Below, in pieces: positions 8,691 to 18,882 of a DNA stretch of 64,000 bases. Origin of the DNA: an uncultured Rhizobiaceae group bacterium (lineage in GTDB: Bacteria; Pseudomonadota; Alphaproteobacteria; Rhizobiales; Rhizobiaceae). The position numbers and the translations under genes are program-made. Under the pieces are notes generated by a model. That model saw only the letters and a program-made list of their open reading frames with translations, was not told the origin of the DNA and did no database searches. The first letter of the stretch is position 1; every line of letters begins with the position of its first letter. The stretch lies in NCBI GenBank assembly GCA_947501445.1, contig CANMVS010000001.1:558001-622000 (forward strand). The letters are read 5' to 3'.

Positions 8691-9170
8691 TTGAATCAAT
8701 CAACAGTGACGACACATTCGGTGCCAACAATGACGACTGATATTGACAGCTGGAAGCGGTTTCAGGGTGTGCGATCAAAGCGCATCATGGCGTTTTTTAT
8801 CGATTATGCGCTTGTTTTGGCATTATGCGTGCCCGTGGCCATTCTAATTTTCTTTCTTGGCATATTCAGTTTTGGACTGGGTTGGGCGCTCTATTCTGTG
8901 CTCTTCGCCATCGTGGCATTGCCCTATGTGGGTTTGACCCTTGGTGGTGCCAGACAGGCAACGCCCGGCATGCAGATTTCCGGCGTGCGGATGATACGCA
9001 CGGATGGAAAAGATGTTGATCCCATGTTGGCGATGATTCACGCTGTATTGTTCTGGGTTGCCAATGTGATTTTCACCCCCCTCATCCTTCTGGTCAGCCT
9101 TTTTCTGGACCGCAAACGGTTATTGCATGACGTTTTGCTTGGTGTCGTTGTCATTCGTGATGACCTGTGA
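8691..9170 (+). CDS. RDD family membrane protein
   Basis: This 159-residue inner-membrane protein has the RDD signature: an Arg near the start of the first helix (SKRIMAFFIDYALV) and Asp residues in the helices. Three or four hydrophobic segments are seen. RDD proteins are poorly defined; some are linked to ion exchange. The start is chosen as TTG at 8691, because GGAGG (8678-8682) lies 8 bases before it; an in-frame ATG at 8676 overlaps that ribosome-binding site and has none of its own. It follows hemB and the interspersed repeat, in the conserved hemB-RDD order. Confidence 0.8.
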   Translation: MNQSTVTTHSVPTMTTDIDSWKRFQGVRSKRIMAFFIDYALVLALCVPVAILIFFLGIFSFGLGWALYSVLFAIVALPYVGLTLGGARQATPGMQISGVRMIRTDGKDVDPMLAMIHAVLFWVANVIFTPLILLVSLFLDRKRLLHDVLLGVVVIRDDL

Positions 9171-9403
9171 TTGACCGATTCGTGCCGTAAGGCACAGGCA
9201 TGGTAGCGTGCCGTGAATTGGAACAATGTTGCCGGGTATGCACATTGCGGGAAAATGTCCGTTCGCAATTCATGGTTAAATGGCAACCAGCCGCTTTGAT
9301 TGACACAATCTGAACGTTACAATCACATCCTTAAGTTTAAAGATGGCGCTTTGCCTTTCTCCTGAGCAGGGAAAATGGCGAAGCCGCAACGGCAGGGCAA
9401 GGC

Positions 9404-11242
9404 ATGCAGGATTTTCACCTCCTGGCGACATTTTTGATCATTGGCACGACGATTGTTGCCTATGCGTCGGAAAAATTTTCGATGGAAGCCATTTCCGTCG
9501 CCAGTCTTTCTATCCTTCTGGTCCTGTTTGGTCTGTTTCCCTATACCGGCAGCGACGGTGTTGATCTGACATCAAAAGACCTGCTGGCCGGCTTTGCTGA
9601 ACCAGCACTTGCGACGATCATTGCCCTGCTGATCGTCGGCCAGGGTCTGTTTGCCACCGACGCTATCGACGAACCGGCACGGCGGTTGGGTAAATTGGGT
9701 GGTCTTAGCGGTCGCCGCGCCATTTTCATCGTCATTCTTGCCGCGGGCTTTCTCAGTGCGTTCCTGAACAACACACCGGTGGTGGTCATATTTATTCCCA
9801 TCCTCACCGTTATCGCGGCGCAGCGCAGTTATCCTGCCTTCAAGGTGTTTATGCCCCTGTCTTTCATGTGCATTCTGGGCGGCATGACAACCCTGCTGGG
9901 ATCATCCACAAACCTGATTGCCGCTGGTGTTGCCGAAGATCACGGTATCACGATCAGTTTTTTTGACCTGACCGGCATGGGCCTCATGCTGGCTGGTGCA
10001 GGTGCATTGTATATTCTGTTTGTCATGCCAGCGCTCATGTCCGGGCGTCCTTCGGTCATGGCCCGCGACGATTCCACCAAAGGTGCTCAATTCATTGGCG
10101 AAATTCCGATTGCGCCAGGGCATCCGTTCATTGGTTTGCGTTCAAAAGCCGGACTGTTTCCAGGCATTCGTGACCTGATGCCCCGTCTGATGCACCGCCG
10201 TGATGTGCCAATTCTGCCGCCTTTTGAAAACATAACGCTGTCTGCCGGAGATACGCTTGTTGTCACCGGAACCCGCAAGGCATTCTCAAGGGCGCTGGCC
10301 CACGGCAGCGCCATAGCCGACACCGATGAGCGTCATGATGACACTGAGGTGAATGATGATGGATCGGATCCTGCACGCCCCGGTCCTGACTATTACCTTG
10401 TCGAGACTGTTGTGGCGCCCGGATCACGGTTTTCCGGGCGAACCATTCAGCTATCGGGCATTCGTGCCCGATATGGCGTTTCCGTCTTTGGCGTGCAGCG
10501 CAAGAGCCGCATGGCCCGTATGCCCTTGTCTGAAATCCGGCTGGAGCCGGGGGACACGCTTTTGTTGGGTGGCAGCTTTGAGCAGGTGATGCGATTGCGC
10601 GGCGATCATGACCTGCTGTTGCTTGAGCATTCTGCCGAGCCTGTTCCACAAAGCGGCAAGGCAAAAATCGCTTTTTCCATTTTTGTGGCAATTGTTCTGC
10701 TTTCAGCCTTCAACGTGCTGCCAATCGTCGTCAGCGCTATCGGCGGTGCGGGCCTGATGCTTGCCTTTGGTTGTCTCACCATCCACCAGGCGGCACGTGC
10801 CTTTGATCGGCAGGTCTTTCTGCTCGTAGGCTCCTCCATTGCCCTTGCCACTGCACTTCAGACAACCGGCGGCGCAGCACTGATCGCCCAAACCACCGTT
10901 CAGATGATGGACGGTGCGCCGGTCGCATTGGTCTTGTCCGTGCTGTTTCTTGTCATGGCCATCGTCACGAATATCCTGAGCAACAATGCCACTGCGGTCC
11001 TCTTCATACCGATCGCACTCGGTGTGGCTTCGCGCCTCGGGGCACCACCGGATGCCTTTGTTGGTGCCGTCATCTTTGCAGCCAACGCAAGCTTTGCAAC
11101 ACCGATCGGTTACCAGACCAACCTGCTGGTCATGGGACCTGGACATTACAGTTTTCGTGATTATTTGCGTGCCGGCCTTCCTCTTGTTGTGATTATCTGG
11201 TTAACATTTTCTGTTCTCGCACCATGGTATTATGGACTATAG
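9404..11242 (+). CDS. SLC13-family permease with two TrkA-C domains
   Basis: This 612-residue membrane transporter has two hydrophobic halves (about 1-205 and 415-612) around a cytoplasmic region. That region holds two TrkA-C (RCK-C) modules at about 235-310 and 330-405, visible as ENITLSAGDTLVVTG and EIRLEPGDTLLLGG. Conserved SLC13 loops are FLNNTPVVVIFIP, GSSTNLIAAG and, in the second half, ILSNNATAVLFIPIA and SFATPIGYQTN. Relatives move dicarboxylates, sulfate or other anions with sodium or protons. The substrate is not readable. It sits between the RDD gene and bpt, which are usually neighbours, so it looks inserted into a conserved block. The reading frame starts with ATG at 9404. Confidence 0.88.
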   Translation: MQDFHLLATFLIIGTTIVAYASEKFSMEAISVASLSILLVLFGLFPYTGSDGVDLTSKDLLAGFAEPALATIIALLIVGQGLFATDAIDEPARRLGKLGGLSGRRAIFIVILAAGFLSAFLNNTPVVVIFIPILTVIAAQRSYPAFKVFMPLSFMCILGGMTTLLGSSTNLIAAGVAEDHGITISFFDLTGMGLMLAGAGALYILFVMPALMSGRPSVMARDDSTKGAQFIGEIPIAPGHPFIGLRSKAGLFPGIRDLMPRLMHRRDVPILPPFENITLSAGDTLVVTGTRKAFSRALAHGSAIADTDERHDDTEVNDDGSDPARPGPDYYLVETVVAPGSRFSGRTIQLSGIRARYGVSVFGVQRKSRMARMPLSEIRLEPGDTLLLGGSFEQVMRLRGDHDLLLLEHSAEPVPQSGKAKIAFSIFVAIVLLSAFNVLPIVVSAIGGAGLMLAFGCLTIHQAARAFDRQVFLLVGSSIALATALQTTGGAALIAQTTVQMMDGAPVALVLSVLFLVMAIVTNILSNNATAVLFIPIALGVASRLGAPPDAFVGAVIFAANASFATPIGYQTNLLVMGPGHYSFRDYLRAGLPLVVIIWLTFSVLAPWYYGL

Positions 11243-11272
11243 TTGATGCGTAACGGAGCCCAATGCTGATCT

Positions 11273-12025
11273 ATGACAAATCAACCTGTTCAATCCCCGC
11301 AGTTTTTTTTGACTGCCCCCTCTCCCTGCCCTTATCTGGAAGGTCAGTTTGAGCGCAAGGTGTTCACGCATCTTGTGGGGGAAAAAGCACCGGAGATGAA
11401 TGATCTGCTAACGCAGGGCGGCTTCCGCCGATCACAGAACATCGCCTATCGTCCGGCTTGCGAATCCTGCAGGGCCTGTGTTTCTGTGCGCATCCTTGCG
11501 GAGGAATTCAAAGCCAACCGATCCATGAAGCGCATTCTGACGCGCAACGAAGATATCGTCTCGCAGGAATTTCCGGCCGAACCGTCAAGCGAACAATATT
11601 CAATGTTTCGCGCCTATCTTGATGCCCGTCATAATGAAGGCGGCATGTCGGATATGTCGGTGCTGGATTACGCCATGATGGTCGAAGATACCCACGTGCC
11701 GACGCGCATCATCGAATACCGCATCTTCGACGATGAGAATTCGGACGAGATTCACCAGAACGGCCGCCTCATTGCCGTCGCCCTGAGCGACCTGATGGGC
11801 GACGGCATATCCATGGTTTATTCCTATTTCGATCCGGATTTTTCAGACCGTTCTTTGGGTACCTATATGATCCTTGATCACATCAGGCGGGCACAGGACA
11901 GAAAACTGCCGCATGTCTATCTGGGATACTGGGTCGCCGGTTCGCGCAAGATGGACTACAAGACCCGCTTCCTGCCCCAGGACCACCTGATGGCCGCCGG
12001 CTGGGAGCGTTTTGAGGGGCACTGA
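11273..12025 (+). CDS. bpt: Aspartate/glutamate leucyltransferase (arginyltransferase family)
   Basis: This cytoplasmic 250-residue enzyme belongs to the ATE1/Bpt family. It transfers Leu from Leu-tRNA to N-terminal Asp or Glu of proteins, marking them for ClpS-ClpAP degradation in the bacterial N-end rule. The N-terminal domain has the [17 protein letters not shown] signature and the [12 protein letters not shown] stretch; the C-terminal GNAT-like half contains [16 protein letters not shown] and [14 protein letters not shown]. The Bpt rather than Ate label rests on the short length typical of proteobacterial Bpt. It starts 30 bases after the SLC13 gene and may be co-transcribed with it. Confidence 0.92.
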   Translation: MTNQPVQSPQFFLTAPSPCPYLEGQFERKVFTHLVGEKAPEMNDLLTQGGFRRSQNIAYRPACESCRACVSVRILAEEFKANRSMKRILTRNEDIVSQEFPAEPSSEQYSMFRAYLDARHNEGGMSDMSVLDYAMMVEDTHVPTRIIEYRIFDDENSDEIHQNGRLIAVALSDLMGDGISMVYSYFDPDFSDRSLGTYMILDHIRRAQDRKLPHVYLGYWVAGSRKMDYKTRFLPQDHLMAAGWERFEGH

Positions 12026-12142
12026 ACAGACTGCATTGTACCGTCAGAATACTGTTGACACCGACAAAGTTTGGGACATTGACCACAGCAGAACGGCTAA
12101 AAAACGTTAAGCCTGATGGCATACAAACCTAAAATTCATCTA

Positions 12143-14893
12143 TTAGCAGTTACTACCATTCACCTCGAACGCGACGCCAGTGGATGTTGAACCTAGAAAA
12201 TGACACTGCAATTCAGCAAACCCGATGGAATTATCGGATCCAAGGGGTTCCCCTGTTGCTTGAACAAACTGAACAGCATGTCCGTCCACATATTTAATAC
12301 TTGAGTTGTCGATTGAGGATCTTGCAACCGAACCACCTTCAAACCGGAAACCGAAATTGTGGCCACCACCGGCAATACGTCCGAGCTGCACACTGTCAAT
12401 TCTCACATCTTCCGACTGGACGGCAATTCCGGCAACACTCGATTGGCCGTCAACATCTGTGTCAAGTGAGGCAATATCTCCAATCACCAGGTTGTCGATG
12501 ATACTGCCACCGGCATCTTGAACCCACAGACCCGCACTGCGATAGGAAAACGCCGCACCCGATAAAACATTACCTGCCTGAAAATCTGACAACCGCCCAT
12601 TGAGGCTTGACCACTGGATCGCCGACGCCGCCGATAGTGAATTAGGCGTGTTTCCCGACGAAATATTCTGCAACCTCACGCCAGCAACATCGCCTTCATC
12701 CCCCTCCCAGACCACACCGCTTGCAAATGAACCGGCAGCATCCGAATCGCCTGCACCCACGTTTCCGGACACGGTAAAATTTCTGAGGAAACCATAATTT
12801 CCAGTCCAACGCAGGCCAACGGCATTGGTTCTGGCAAAAAAGCCCACATTTGCAGTTTCAGCTGTTATCGCTCCAACCATCAGGTTTGACCCGCTACCAA
12901 ATTGTCCCTCCCAGACGCCGCCAAACGCTGCTGCAAGACCAACGTGTCTATTCTCAACCAATCCGATCCAGATATCACTCAGAATCCCATCGTCTCCAGT
13001 CCAGTGGAAACCGTGAGCTATGCTGTCTTTTACGCCGCGTTTCTCGGTGACGGTGTCGATGGTGATTTCTCTAGCAATACCGCCATCGCCGGACCAAGCA
13101 AGGCCACGCACGAGGCTTGTGATGTCCCCAGGGTCGTCGTCATCGACAAGATCTACGGGCACAATGGGTTGTTCCAGCCCTGTATTTCCAATCGTGCCCA
13201 TGCCGATTCGTTCTGCTATTCCATCGTTCCCGATCCAAGCCAATCCGGCTGTTTGGTATTTGCCTGCTATGTCTGATAACTGAGATTCCCTGAAAAGACC
13301 TTCGTCGCCGACCCATAAAGCGCCCGCAGCTATTGGCCCGCCGGATATGGAATCTATATTGACATCCAATGCAACCGCTTGATCTCCGAGCGCCAGCAAA
13401 CCAATATCCGTTGTGCGAATGGTCAGATCATTATTATCACCTGGATCGAAAGTCTGAAACTCAGCAGGCTCCGGCGTAACACCTGGCCCGCTTCCGATTG
13501 TTATGATGCCGGGAAATTCAATAAATTGCATACCGCCCTCAATATTGGCGCTTTGTATTTTCGACCTTTCACCCAGCACGACACCGGCATAAACGGTCTC
13601 AATGTCCTCCAGCGCCGGTTCATCCAAGATGGTTTCATCCGGCGATACAACGGACAATGCCGGCACCGGCAATGCTACACCACCAATGAAGGTCGGTCGC
13701 GCACCCTGCGCCAGATAGGCTCCCTTTGTGCCACTCCTGACACCAATTACCTGCAGTGCTCCGCCGCCACCAAGCAGTGTCTGCGCATCAGCAAGCATGA
13801 CACCGGTGCTATAGGTCGCTGTGTGTTGACGTACTTCGATCAGCGTATTAGCGCCTTTTGCGATACCGTCTGCAAGCTCATCATCATTTCTTGCAAGGTG
13901 CCACCGGTTATAGATGACCCCCGTATGCGCATCATAGACATTTTCAGCCTCTGATTTGCCTATTACAATATCCGTGTCGCGCTCGAGCCCCTCGACCATG
14001 CGCAGCCACTGTCCACCACGTTCACCCCGGTCAAGCTTCGCCTTGCCCAACGGAATGCGCAGCTTGAGCCCGAATTCGTGCTTGCTGTCGCGCACCTCAT
14101 CCCAGCTGTATTCATATTCAGCCGTAAATTTGGCACCCGGCAGCGCCGCGCCCAGATCATTGAATGCCAGTTCAACACGCGCCTTGGGACCCGTGATGGC
14201 CTGATCAACATCGCTGTGGTCGAAGTAAAACCCACCGGCATATAGGCCAAGTGTCGTGGTGGTTTCGGCCAATAGGGCCTGCCCGATATCAAAGCGCATT
14301 CCTGCTTCAGCATCCGCGCCATAGAGCGGGATTTCCTCACCGCCGATCATGACAATATTACCGGCCTGTACAACCACATCAGCAAGGCCCGCATTTGCCG
14401 TCTGGGCACCGGTTACCGGCACATACCAGTTGGCACGCAAATCAAATTTTTCAGACAGCGCCTCAAATCCACCGGCAATCTGCCAAAACGAATTGTTGCT
14501 GGCAGAACTGCGCCAGTCCGTACCCACCCAGGCACCAAAGTTGAAGCCATTATTGAGCATCCGGCGATAGCCCAGCGCCGCATTGATCTCCTGTACATTT
14601 TCCTCAAACAGTTTGCCGCGCCATTCGGTAAAAACGAGACTGTCATGGGTTTGTGTGAGGGGCACAAAGAGTGTGGTTTCACCGCGACTGGAATTGTCTG
14701 TTCCGACAACACCGCCAATTTCAAACCATGGGAAAAAACGCGCCAGGTCGGCAACTTCCTGCATTGCGTCCCCTCCAACCAGATCCGCTGCATGGGTTGA
14801 ATGGCTTGGCAGGCTAAAAGCTGCAAGACCCAGCACGATGGTTGATGTTGCACAAACCAGTTTGCGCTTCAGGTCTTCACTATAATTCATCAT
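12143..14893 (-). CDS. Inverse autotransporter with repetitive beta-helix-like passenger
   Basis: A predicted outer-membrane surface protein of 916 residues. Residues 1-36 are a Sec signal ending in THA-AD. Residues about 42-283 form an inverse-autotransporter (intimin/invasin-type, PF11924-like) beta-barrel, closed by the FGLKLRIPLG strand; the exported part follows C-terminally. Residues about 310-410 have a pectate-lyase-like stretch (VMLADAQTLLGGGGALQVIG). From about 435 to the end run roughly 14 degenerate 21-residue units of the form aGlxWxGxxGhxxxxxhxxhI, suggesting a right-handed beta-helix instead of the usual Ig-like domains. The only mature cysteines, 897 and 916, are both at the tip and could form a disulfide. 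Start: ATG 14893 (ATG 14890 also possible) just after GGGGTGG; an upstream TTG is unlikely. Adhesion is inferred from the family; the ligand is unknown. Confidence 0.85.
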   Translation of the reverse strand: MMNYSEDLKRKLVCATSTIVLGLAAFSLPSHSTHAADLVGGDAMQEVADLARFFPWFEIGGVVGTDNSSRGETTLFVPLTQTHDSLVFTEWRGKLFEENVQEINAALGYRRMLNNGFNFGAWVGTDWRSSASNNSFWQIAGGFEALSEKFDLRANWYVPVTGAQTANAGLADVVVQAGNIVMIGGEEIPLYGADAEAGMRFDIGQALLAETTTTLGLYAGGFYFDHSDVDQAITGPKARVELAFNDLGAALPGAKFTAEYEYSWDEVRDSKHEFGLKLRIPLGKAKLDRGERGGQWLRMVEGLERDTDIVIGKSEAENVYDAHTGVIYNRWHLARNDDELADGIAKGANTLIEVRQHTATYSTGVMLADAQTLLGGGGALQVIGVRSGTKGAYLAQGARPTFIGGVALPVPALSVVSPDETILDEPALEDIETVYAGVVLGERSKIQSANIEGGMQFIEFPGIITIGSGPGVTPEPAEFQTFDPGDNNDLTIRTTDIGLLALGDQAVALDVNIDSISGGPIAAGALWVGDEGLFRESQLSDIAGKYQTAGLAWIGNDGIAERIGMGTIGNTGLEQPIVPVDLVDDDDPGDITSLVRGLAWSGDGGIAREITIDTVTEKRGVKDSIAHGFHWTGDDGILSDIWIGLVENRHVGLAAAFGGVWEGQFGSGSNLMVGAITAETANVGFFARTNAVGLRWTGNYGFLRNFTVSGNVGAGDSDAAGSFASGVVWEGDEGDVAGVRLQNISSGNTPNSLSAASAIQWSSLNGRLSDFQAGNVLSGAAFSYRSAGLWVQDAGGSIIDNLVIGDIASLDTDVDGQSSVAGIAVQSEDVRIDSVQLGRIAGGGHNFGFRFEGGSVARSSIDNSSIKYVDGHAVQFVQATGEPLGSDNSIGFAELQCHFLGSTSTGVAFEVNGSNC

Positions 14894-15063
14894 CCACCCC
14901 AATATAATATCAGATTTACTACCTATGCGCCTTCACTATTCACCAACGTAGACCATATTGTAATAAATGGATATACATTTTTACTATTTTCGTAATATCT
15001 CCCTATAATCGACAATATGTAACTGAATTTCATATTAAAAAAGCAAGCAAAATTAATCAAATA

Positions 15064-15097
15064 GCTGAATTACTCTTCTGCAATTCAGCAATTTTTT
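15064..15097 (+). terminator. Orphan terminator-like hairpin
   Basis: GCTGAATT (15064-15071) and AATTCAGC (15082-15089) pair, followed by TTTTTT (15092-15097). It would end a + strand transcript, but no + strand gene precedes it closely. The stem is AT-rich and weak. Confidence 0.3.
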
Positions 15098-15144
15098 AGT
15101 AGTTAACTCAAATGAGTAAAGGTTGAATAACTGGAATAATTATT

Positions 15145-15205
15145 GACCTTGGCTGTGTTGATGCATTCAGGTCTTGCAGATTCCATCAAATCCTGAATTG
15201 CTCCA
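15145..15205 (-). repeat. Interspersed ~100-bp repeat, copy B (partial, degraded)
   Basis: Only the hairpin half of the element is recognisable here. Its arms read ATTCAGGTCTTG and CAAATCCTGAAT with several changes. The second half (GGCCGACACC and CCGTTTC parts) is missing or unrecognisable. Confidence 0.6.
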
Positions 15206-15273
15206 GTGGAAAGCCGATAGGACCTGATCAACAAACGCCCACCAGCGCTGCAACCTGAAGCATTGCTGCAAAT

Positions 15274-16242
15274 CTATTTGTGGTGCAGCATCCGCCCAAT
15301 GGTATTCATCAAAATCTGAGCGGCAAGAACCGTTGTTGAGCCGCTGTGGTCATACTCCGGTGCGACCTCGACAAGGTCCATGCCGATAATCGAACCCTGT
15401 TGGGCCAGGCCGTCCAGCAGTTCCAGCACCTCGTAGTACATAAAACCACCGTGGCTGGGCGTTCCGGTTCCAGCCGCAATGGATGGATCGAAACCGTCAA
15501 TATCAATCGTCACATAATAGCGTTTGCCAACCGGGATGCGTTCGAGAACCTTGTTCACACCAAGCTTTCTGAATTGTCGCACTGACAGGATGTCAGACCC
15601 CATCGCCCGCGCCGCCTCATAACCGTCCTTTGCGGTGGACGATACATTGCGAATGCCAATCTGGCTGAGGCCCGACACATAAGGCTTTTCAGCAGCCCGG
15701 CGCATGGGGTTGCCATGACCATAACGCACACCGTGCCGCTCATCGACAAAATCAAGGTGGGCATCAATCTGGACAAGATGAAAGGGCTCTTCGCCGTCAA
15801 AAGCATTGATGCAGGGAATATTGATTGAGTGGTCCCCACCCAGAACCACCGGTATTGCGCCGCCTGCCAGCATCTTGCGAACACCAAACTCGATATTCGC
15901 GTGACTGCCGATGGTGTCGGTATGAATAATGTCGGCATCACCGATATCGACAATCCTGACATGCTGCGGATCAAGATAAGTGATGTCATCTTCATGATCG
16001 TAGGCACCCGCATGCCCGAAGGAAAACAATGTGGAAGCTTCACGGATACCCCTTGGGCCAAATCGTGCACCGGCACGCCACTGGGTGCCGAAATCAAAGG
16101 GCGCGCCCATCACAGCAACGTCCGCATCGATTTGATCCCAGTCTTCCACATAAGGATATTTGCCAAAGGTACAAAGGCCGACGAATGGAAGGTTCAGGCG
16201 TCCTGATTCATAGGCGTGCTTTTTCGTCTTCTGCTCATCCAT
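15274..16242 (-). CDS. speB: Agmatinase/ureohydrolase family protein
   Basis: This cytoplasmic ureohydrolase of 322 residues belongs to the arginase/agmatinase fold. The two-metal site is visible: His138 in GGDHS, Asp160-His162-Asp164 in DAHLDF, and two Asp in DIDGFDPS near 247. Such enzymes release urea from agmatine, guanidinobutyrate or related guanidino compounds; agmatinase is the default call and the symbol is given on that basis. Guanidine or guanidinobutyrate hydrolase activity cannot be excluded. It is downstream of parC in the same direction (102-base gap with a small hairpin at 16256-16279). No polyamine transporter or regulator is next to it. Confidence 0.72.
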   Translation of the reverse strand: MDEQKTKKHAYESGRLNLPFVGLCTFGKYPYVEDWDQIDADVAVMGAPFDFGTQWRAGARFGPRGIREASTLFSFGHAGAYDHEDDITYLDPQHVRIVDIGDADIIHTDTIGSHANIEFGVRKMLAGGAIPVVLGGDHSINIPCINAFDGEEPFHLVQIDAHLDFVDERHGVRYGHGNPMRRAAEKPYVSGLSQIGIRNVSSTAKDGYEAARAMGSDILSVRQFRKLGVNKVLERIPVGKRYYVTIDIDGFDPSIAAGTGTPSHGGFMYYEVLELLDGLAQQGSIIGMDLVEVAPEYDHSGSTTVLAAQILMNTIGRMLHHK

Positions 16243-16255
16243 CGCTGCATCAGGT

Positions 16256-16279
16256 CCTCATTACGATTACCCAATGAGG
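16256..16279. other. Small hairpin between parC and the ureohydrolase gene
   Basis: CCTCATT (16256-16262) pairs with AATGAGG (16273-16279) across a 10-base loop. No T-run follows on the minus strand, so termination is doubtful; it may affect processing of a shared transcript. Confidence 0.3.
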
Positions 16280-16344
16280 CTAACCGGAACGACAACATCA
16301 GGCAATGCAGCAGACCTGCCAAACGCCAGCAGCCTGTTCACAGT

Positions 16345-18597
16345 CTAACTGCCAAAGCGTCCGGATCTCGGGAACCCTTTGGGAACGATGCGCCCTGCCT
16401 GGGCACGATCACCCATCCATTCGGCCAGTTCTTCCCTGGTTTTTGTATGGGTGCGGCCGGCAGAATCTTTCCAGGTCAATCCTTCGTCCATCACAAAGGC
16501 CTTGATGTCAGCAATGCCACCATCCTTGTAGCGTTGCAATCGCACACCTTTGCCGCGTCCCATTTCAGGCAATTGCTGTCTGGGGAAAACCAACAGTTTT
16601 CTGTTTTGTCCAATGACTGCGATCGAATCTCCAACCGCATTTTTGCAAAGGTTTGCCTCTACCGGCAATTTGACATTCATGACCTGTTTTCCCTTGCGGG
16701 TGTTGGCGGTGATGTCAGATTGCGGCACAATGAACCCGTTGCCCACGGTGGACGCCAATAGCAGTTTGCCTGCCGGGTCATGCACAAAGGCGGAAATGAT
16801 ATCCTGATCATTTTCCATATCGACCATAATGCGTACCGGTTCGCCGTGGCCACGCCCGCCCGGCAACCGGTCACAGCCAAGCGTGTAAAACTTGCCGCCG
16901 GTGGTAAACAGGATGATCTTGTCTGTCGTGTGAGCCGGGAATGCGATCTTGAGCTTGTCGCCCTCCTTGAAGGTGAGGCTGGAATAGTCGGCCAGATGGC
17001 CTTTCATCGCCCGGATCCACCCCTTTTGCGACACAACAACCGTTACCGGTTCCTTTTCAATCATCGCCTGCTGGATTGCTTCCAGATCGGTTTCAGGCGC
17101 TTCGGCGAACGTCGAGCGGCGTGCACCAAGCTCGGTGTTCTTGCCGAAACGTTTTTTGACCTCGGTGATTTCCCAGGCGACGGCTGACCATTGTTTTTCA
17201 TCAGAGGCCAAAAGCGCCTCAATTTCTGCCTTCTCGCCGGTCAGGCCATCAAACTCCTTGCGTATCTCAATCTCTTCCAGCTTACGCAAGGAACGCAGAC
17301 GCAAATTGAGAACAGCTTCGGCCTGAACATCAGAAAGCGAAAACCTGCTCATCAGTTCCTGCTTCGGTTCATCCTCTTCACGAATGATCCGTATCACCTC
17401 ATCAATATTGAGGTAGGCAATCAGGAACCCGCCAAGGATTTCCAGACGTCTTTCGATGACAGCAAGGCGGTGGCGAGAGCGGCGCTGCAGAACGTCCTTG
17501 CGATGCTCCAGCCACTCCAGCAGAACCTGCGACAATGACATTACTTTTGGAATCTTGCCCTTCGACAGCACATTCAGGTTTAACGAAATGCGGGTCTCCA
17601 GATCGGAGAGTTTGAAGAGCGATTCCATCAGCAACGTCGGATCAACTGTTCGGTTCTTTGGCACCAGAACCAGGCGGATATCTTCAGCCGATTCGTCACG
17701 GATATCATCAAGCAACGGTAATCTGCGGGCGATCAACAGCTCAGCGATTTTCTCAATCAGCCGGGACTTTTGTACCTGATAGGGTATCTCGGTAACGACA
17801 ATGATATAGCCGCCCCTGCCCGATTCTTCGCGTTCCCAGCGGGCCCGAACGCGAAATCCGCCCCGCCCCGTCTTATAGGACTGGAGAATGGAATTCATGT
17901 CCTCGACAATTACGCCGCCGGTAGGCAGATCAGGACCCGGCACAAATTCAACCAGTTTTTCCGTGCTGGCTCCCGGGTGTTTTATGAGATGGAGCGCCGC
18001 GTCACATAATTCTGCTGCATTATGCGGTGGAATGGATGTTGCCATTCCAACAGCAATGCCGGTTGCACCATTTGCAAGCAGGTTGGGAAAAGCACCTGGC
18101 AATACGGTCGGCTCGCTGCTTTCCTCGTCATAGGTCGGACGAAAATCAACGGCGTCCTGCTCGATACCTTCAAGCAGCAGTTCAGCAACCGACGTCATCT
18201 TGGATTCGGTATAGCGCATGGCCGCTGCATTATCGCCGTCGATATTACCAAAATTGCCCTGCCCGTCGACCAGCGGATAGCGCACGGCAAAACTTTGAGC
18301 CAGACGCACCAAAGCATCATAAATTGCCTGATCGCCATGGGGGTGAAAATTACCCATGACATCACCAACGATCTTGGCGGATTTCTTATGCCTGCCGTTT
18401 GACCGCAGCCCCATGTCGCTCATGGCGTAAACGATGCGTCTGTGGACAGGTTTCAGGCCATCACGCACATCAGGCAAGGCCCGATGCATGATTGTTGACA
18501 AGGCATAGGCCAGATAGCGCTCTTCAAGCGCTGATTTAAGATCGACCGGTTCTGTGTTTTCATCGCCACCACCCGGCGGCACAAGGCTTTTTCCCAT
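16345..18597 (-). CDS. parC: DNA topoisomerase IV subunit A
   Basis: ParC is the DNA-cutting subunit of topoisomerase IV, which decatenates daughter chromosomes together with ParE (not in this window). The breakage-reunion domain spans about 20-490, with the active Tyr129 in AAMRYTE and the [12 protein letters not shown] segment of the quinolone region. The C-terminal part (about 500-740) contains degenerate beta-pinwheel blades such as GDKLKIAF and [10 protein letters not shown]. The 750-residue length fits alphaproteobacterial ParC, and the absence of a canonical GyrA box argues against GyrA. Start ATG at 18597. Confidence 0.94.
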   Translation of the reverse strand: MGKSLVPPGGGDENTEPVDLKSALEERYLAYALSTIMHRALPDVRDGLKPVHRRIVYAMSDMGLRSNGRHKKSAKIVGDVMGNFHPHGDQAIYDALVRLAQSFAVRYPLVDGQGNFGNIDGDNAAAMRYTESKMTSVAELLLEGIEQDAVDFRPTYDEESSEPTVLPGAFPNLLANGATGIAVGMATSIPPHNAAELCDAALHLIKHPGASTEKLVEFVPGPDLPTGGVIVEDMNSILQSYKTGRGGFRVRARWEREESGRGGYIIVVTEIPYQVQKSRLIEKIAELLIARRLPLLDDIRDESAEDIRLVLVPKNRTVDPTLLMESLFKLSDLETRISLNLNVLSKGKIPKVMSLSQVLLEWLEHRKDVLQRRSRHRLAVIERRLEILGGFLIAYLNIDEVIRIIREEDEPKQELMSRFSLSDVQAEAVLNLRLRSLRKLEEIEIRKEFDGLTGEKAEIEALLASDEKQWSAVAWEITEVKKRFGKNTELGARRSTFAEAPETDLEAIQQAMIEKEPVTVVVSQKGWIRAMKGHLADYSSLTFKEGDKLKIAFPAHTTDKIILFTTGGKFYTLGCDRLPGGRGHGEPVRIMVDMENDQDIISAFVHDPAGKLLLASTVGNGFIVPQSDITANTRKGKQVMNVKLPVEANLCKNAVGDSIAVIGQNRKLLVFPRQQLPEMGRGKGVRLQRYKDGGIADIKAFVMDEGLTWKDSAGRTHTKTREELAEWMGDRAQAGRIVPKGFPRSGRFGS

Positions 18598-18882
18598 GGC
18601 CCGGATTTAACTGAACCAGTGATTCGCAGCAAGTGCACAATGGGGTTATTACAAGACCGTCAAGCCAGGCAACAATTGGGTGGTTGCCACGTTCCTGCCA
18701 CCATGAGGTTGAAGAATAAGAATCTGGCAACCATGTATTGCCATGAGAGGGGACATAATCACACAATATGAGCGCAACACTCTTGTTCGTTGCGCGCAAA
18801 CGTCTAACTGAAAACAGCAACACCACAGCAGCGCTGACAACCCGTCTCAGCGCAAATTAAAAATTGTCAGGAAGGACATTAC

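Larger units (their letters stand above)
14894..15273. promoter_or_regulatory. AT-rich region upstream of the inverse autotransporter
   Basis: About 380 bases without a gene. Positions 14900-15130 are strikingly AT-rich compared with the flanking genes and should contain the autotransporter promoter, which I cannot place exactly. A weak hairpin followed by a T-run on the + strand lies at 15064-15097, and a degraded copy of the interspersed repeat at 15145-15205. Confidence 0.5.

Noticed and set aside
16345-18597. Gln at the position of the quinolone-sensitive Ser in ParC (GDQAIY)
   Set aside because: This is probably the natural residue in the group rather than a resistance change; no comparison was possible.
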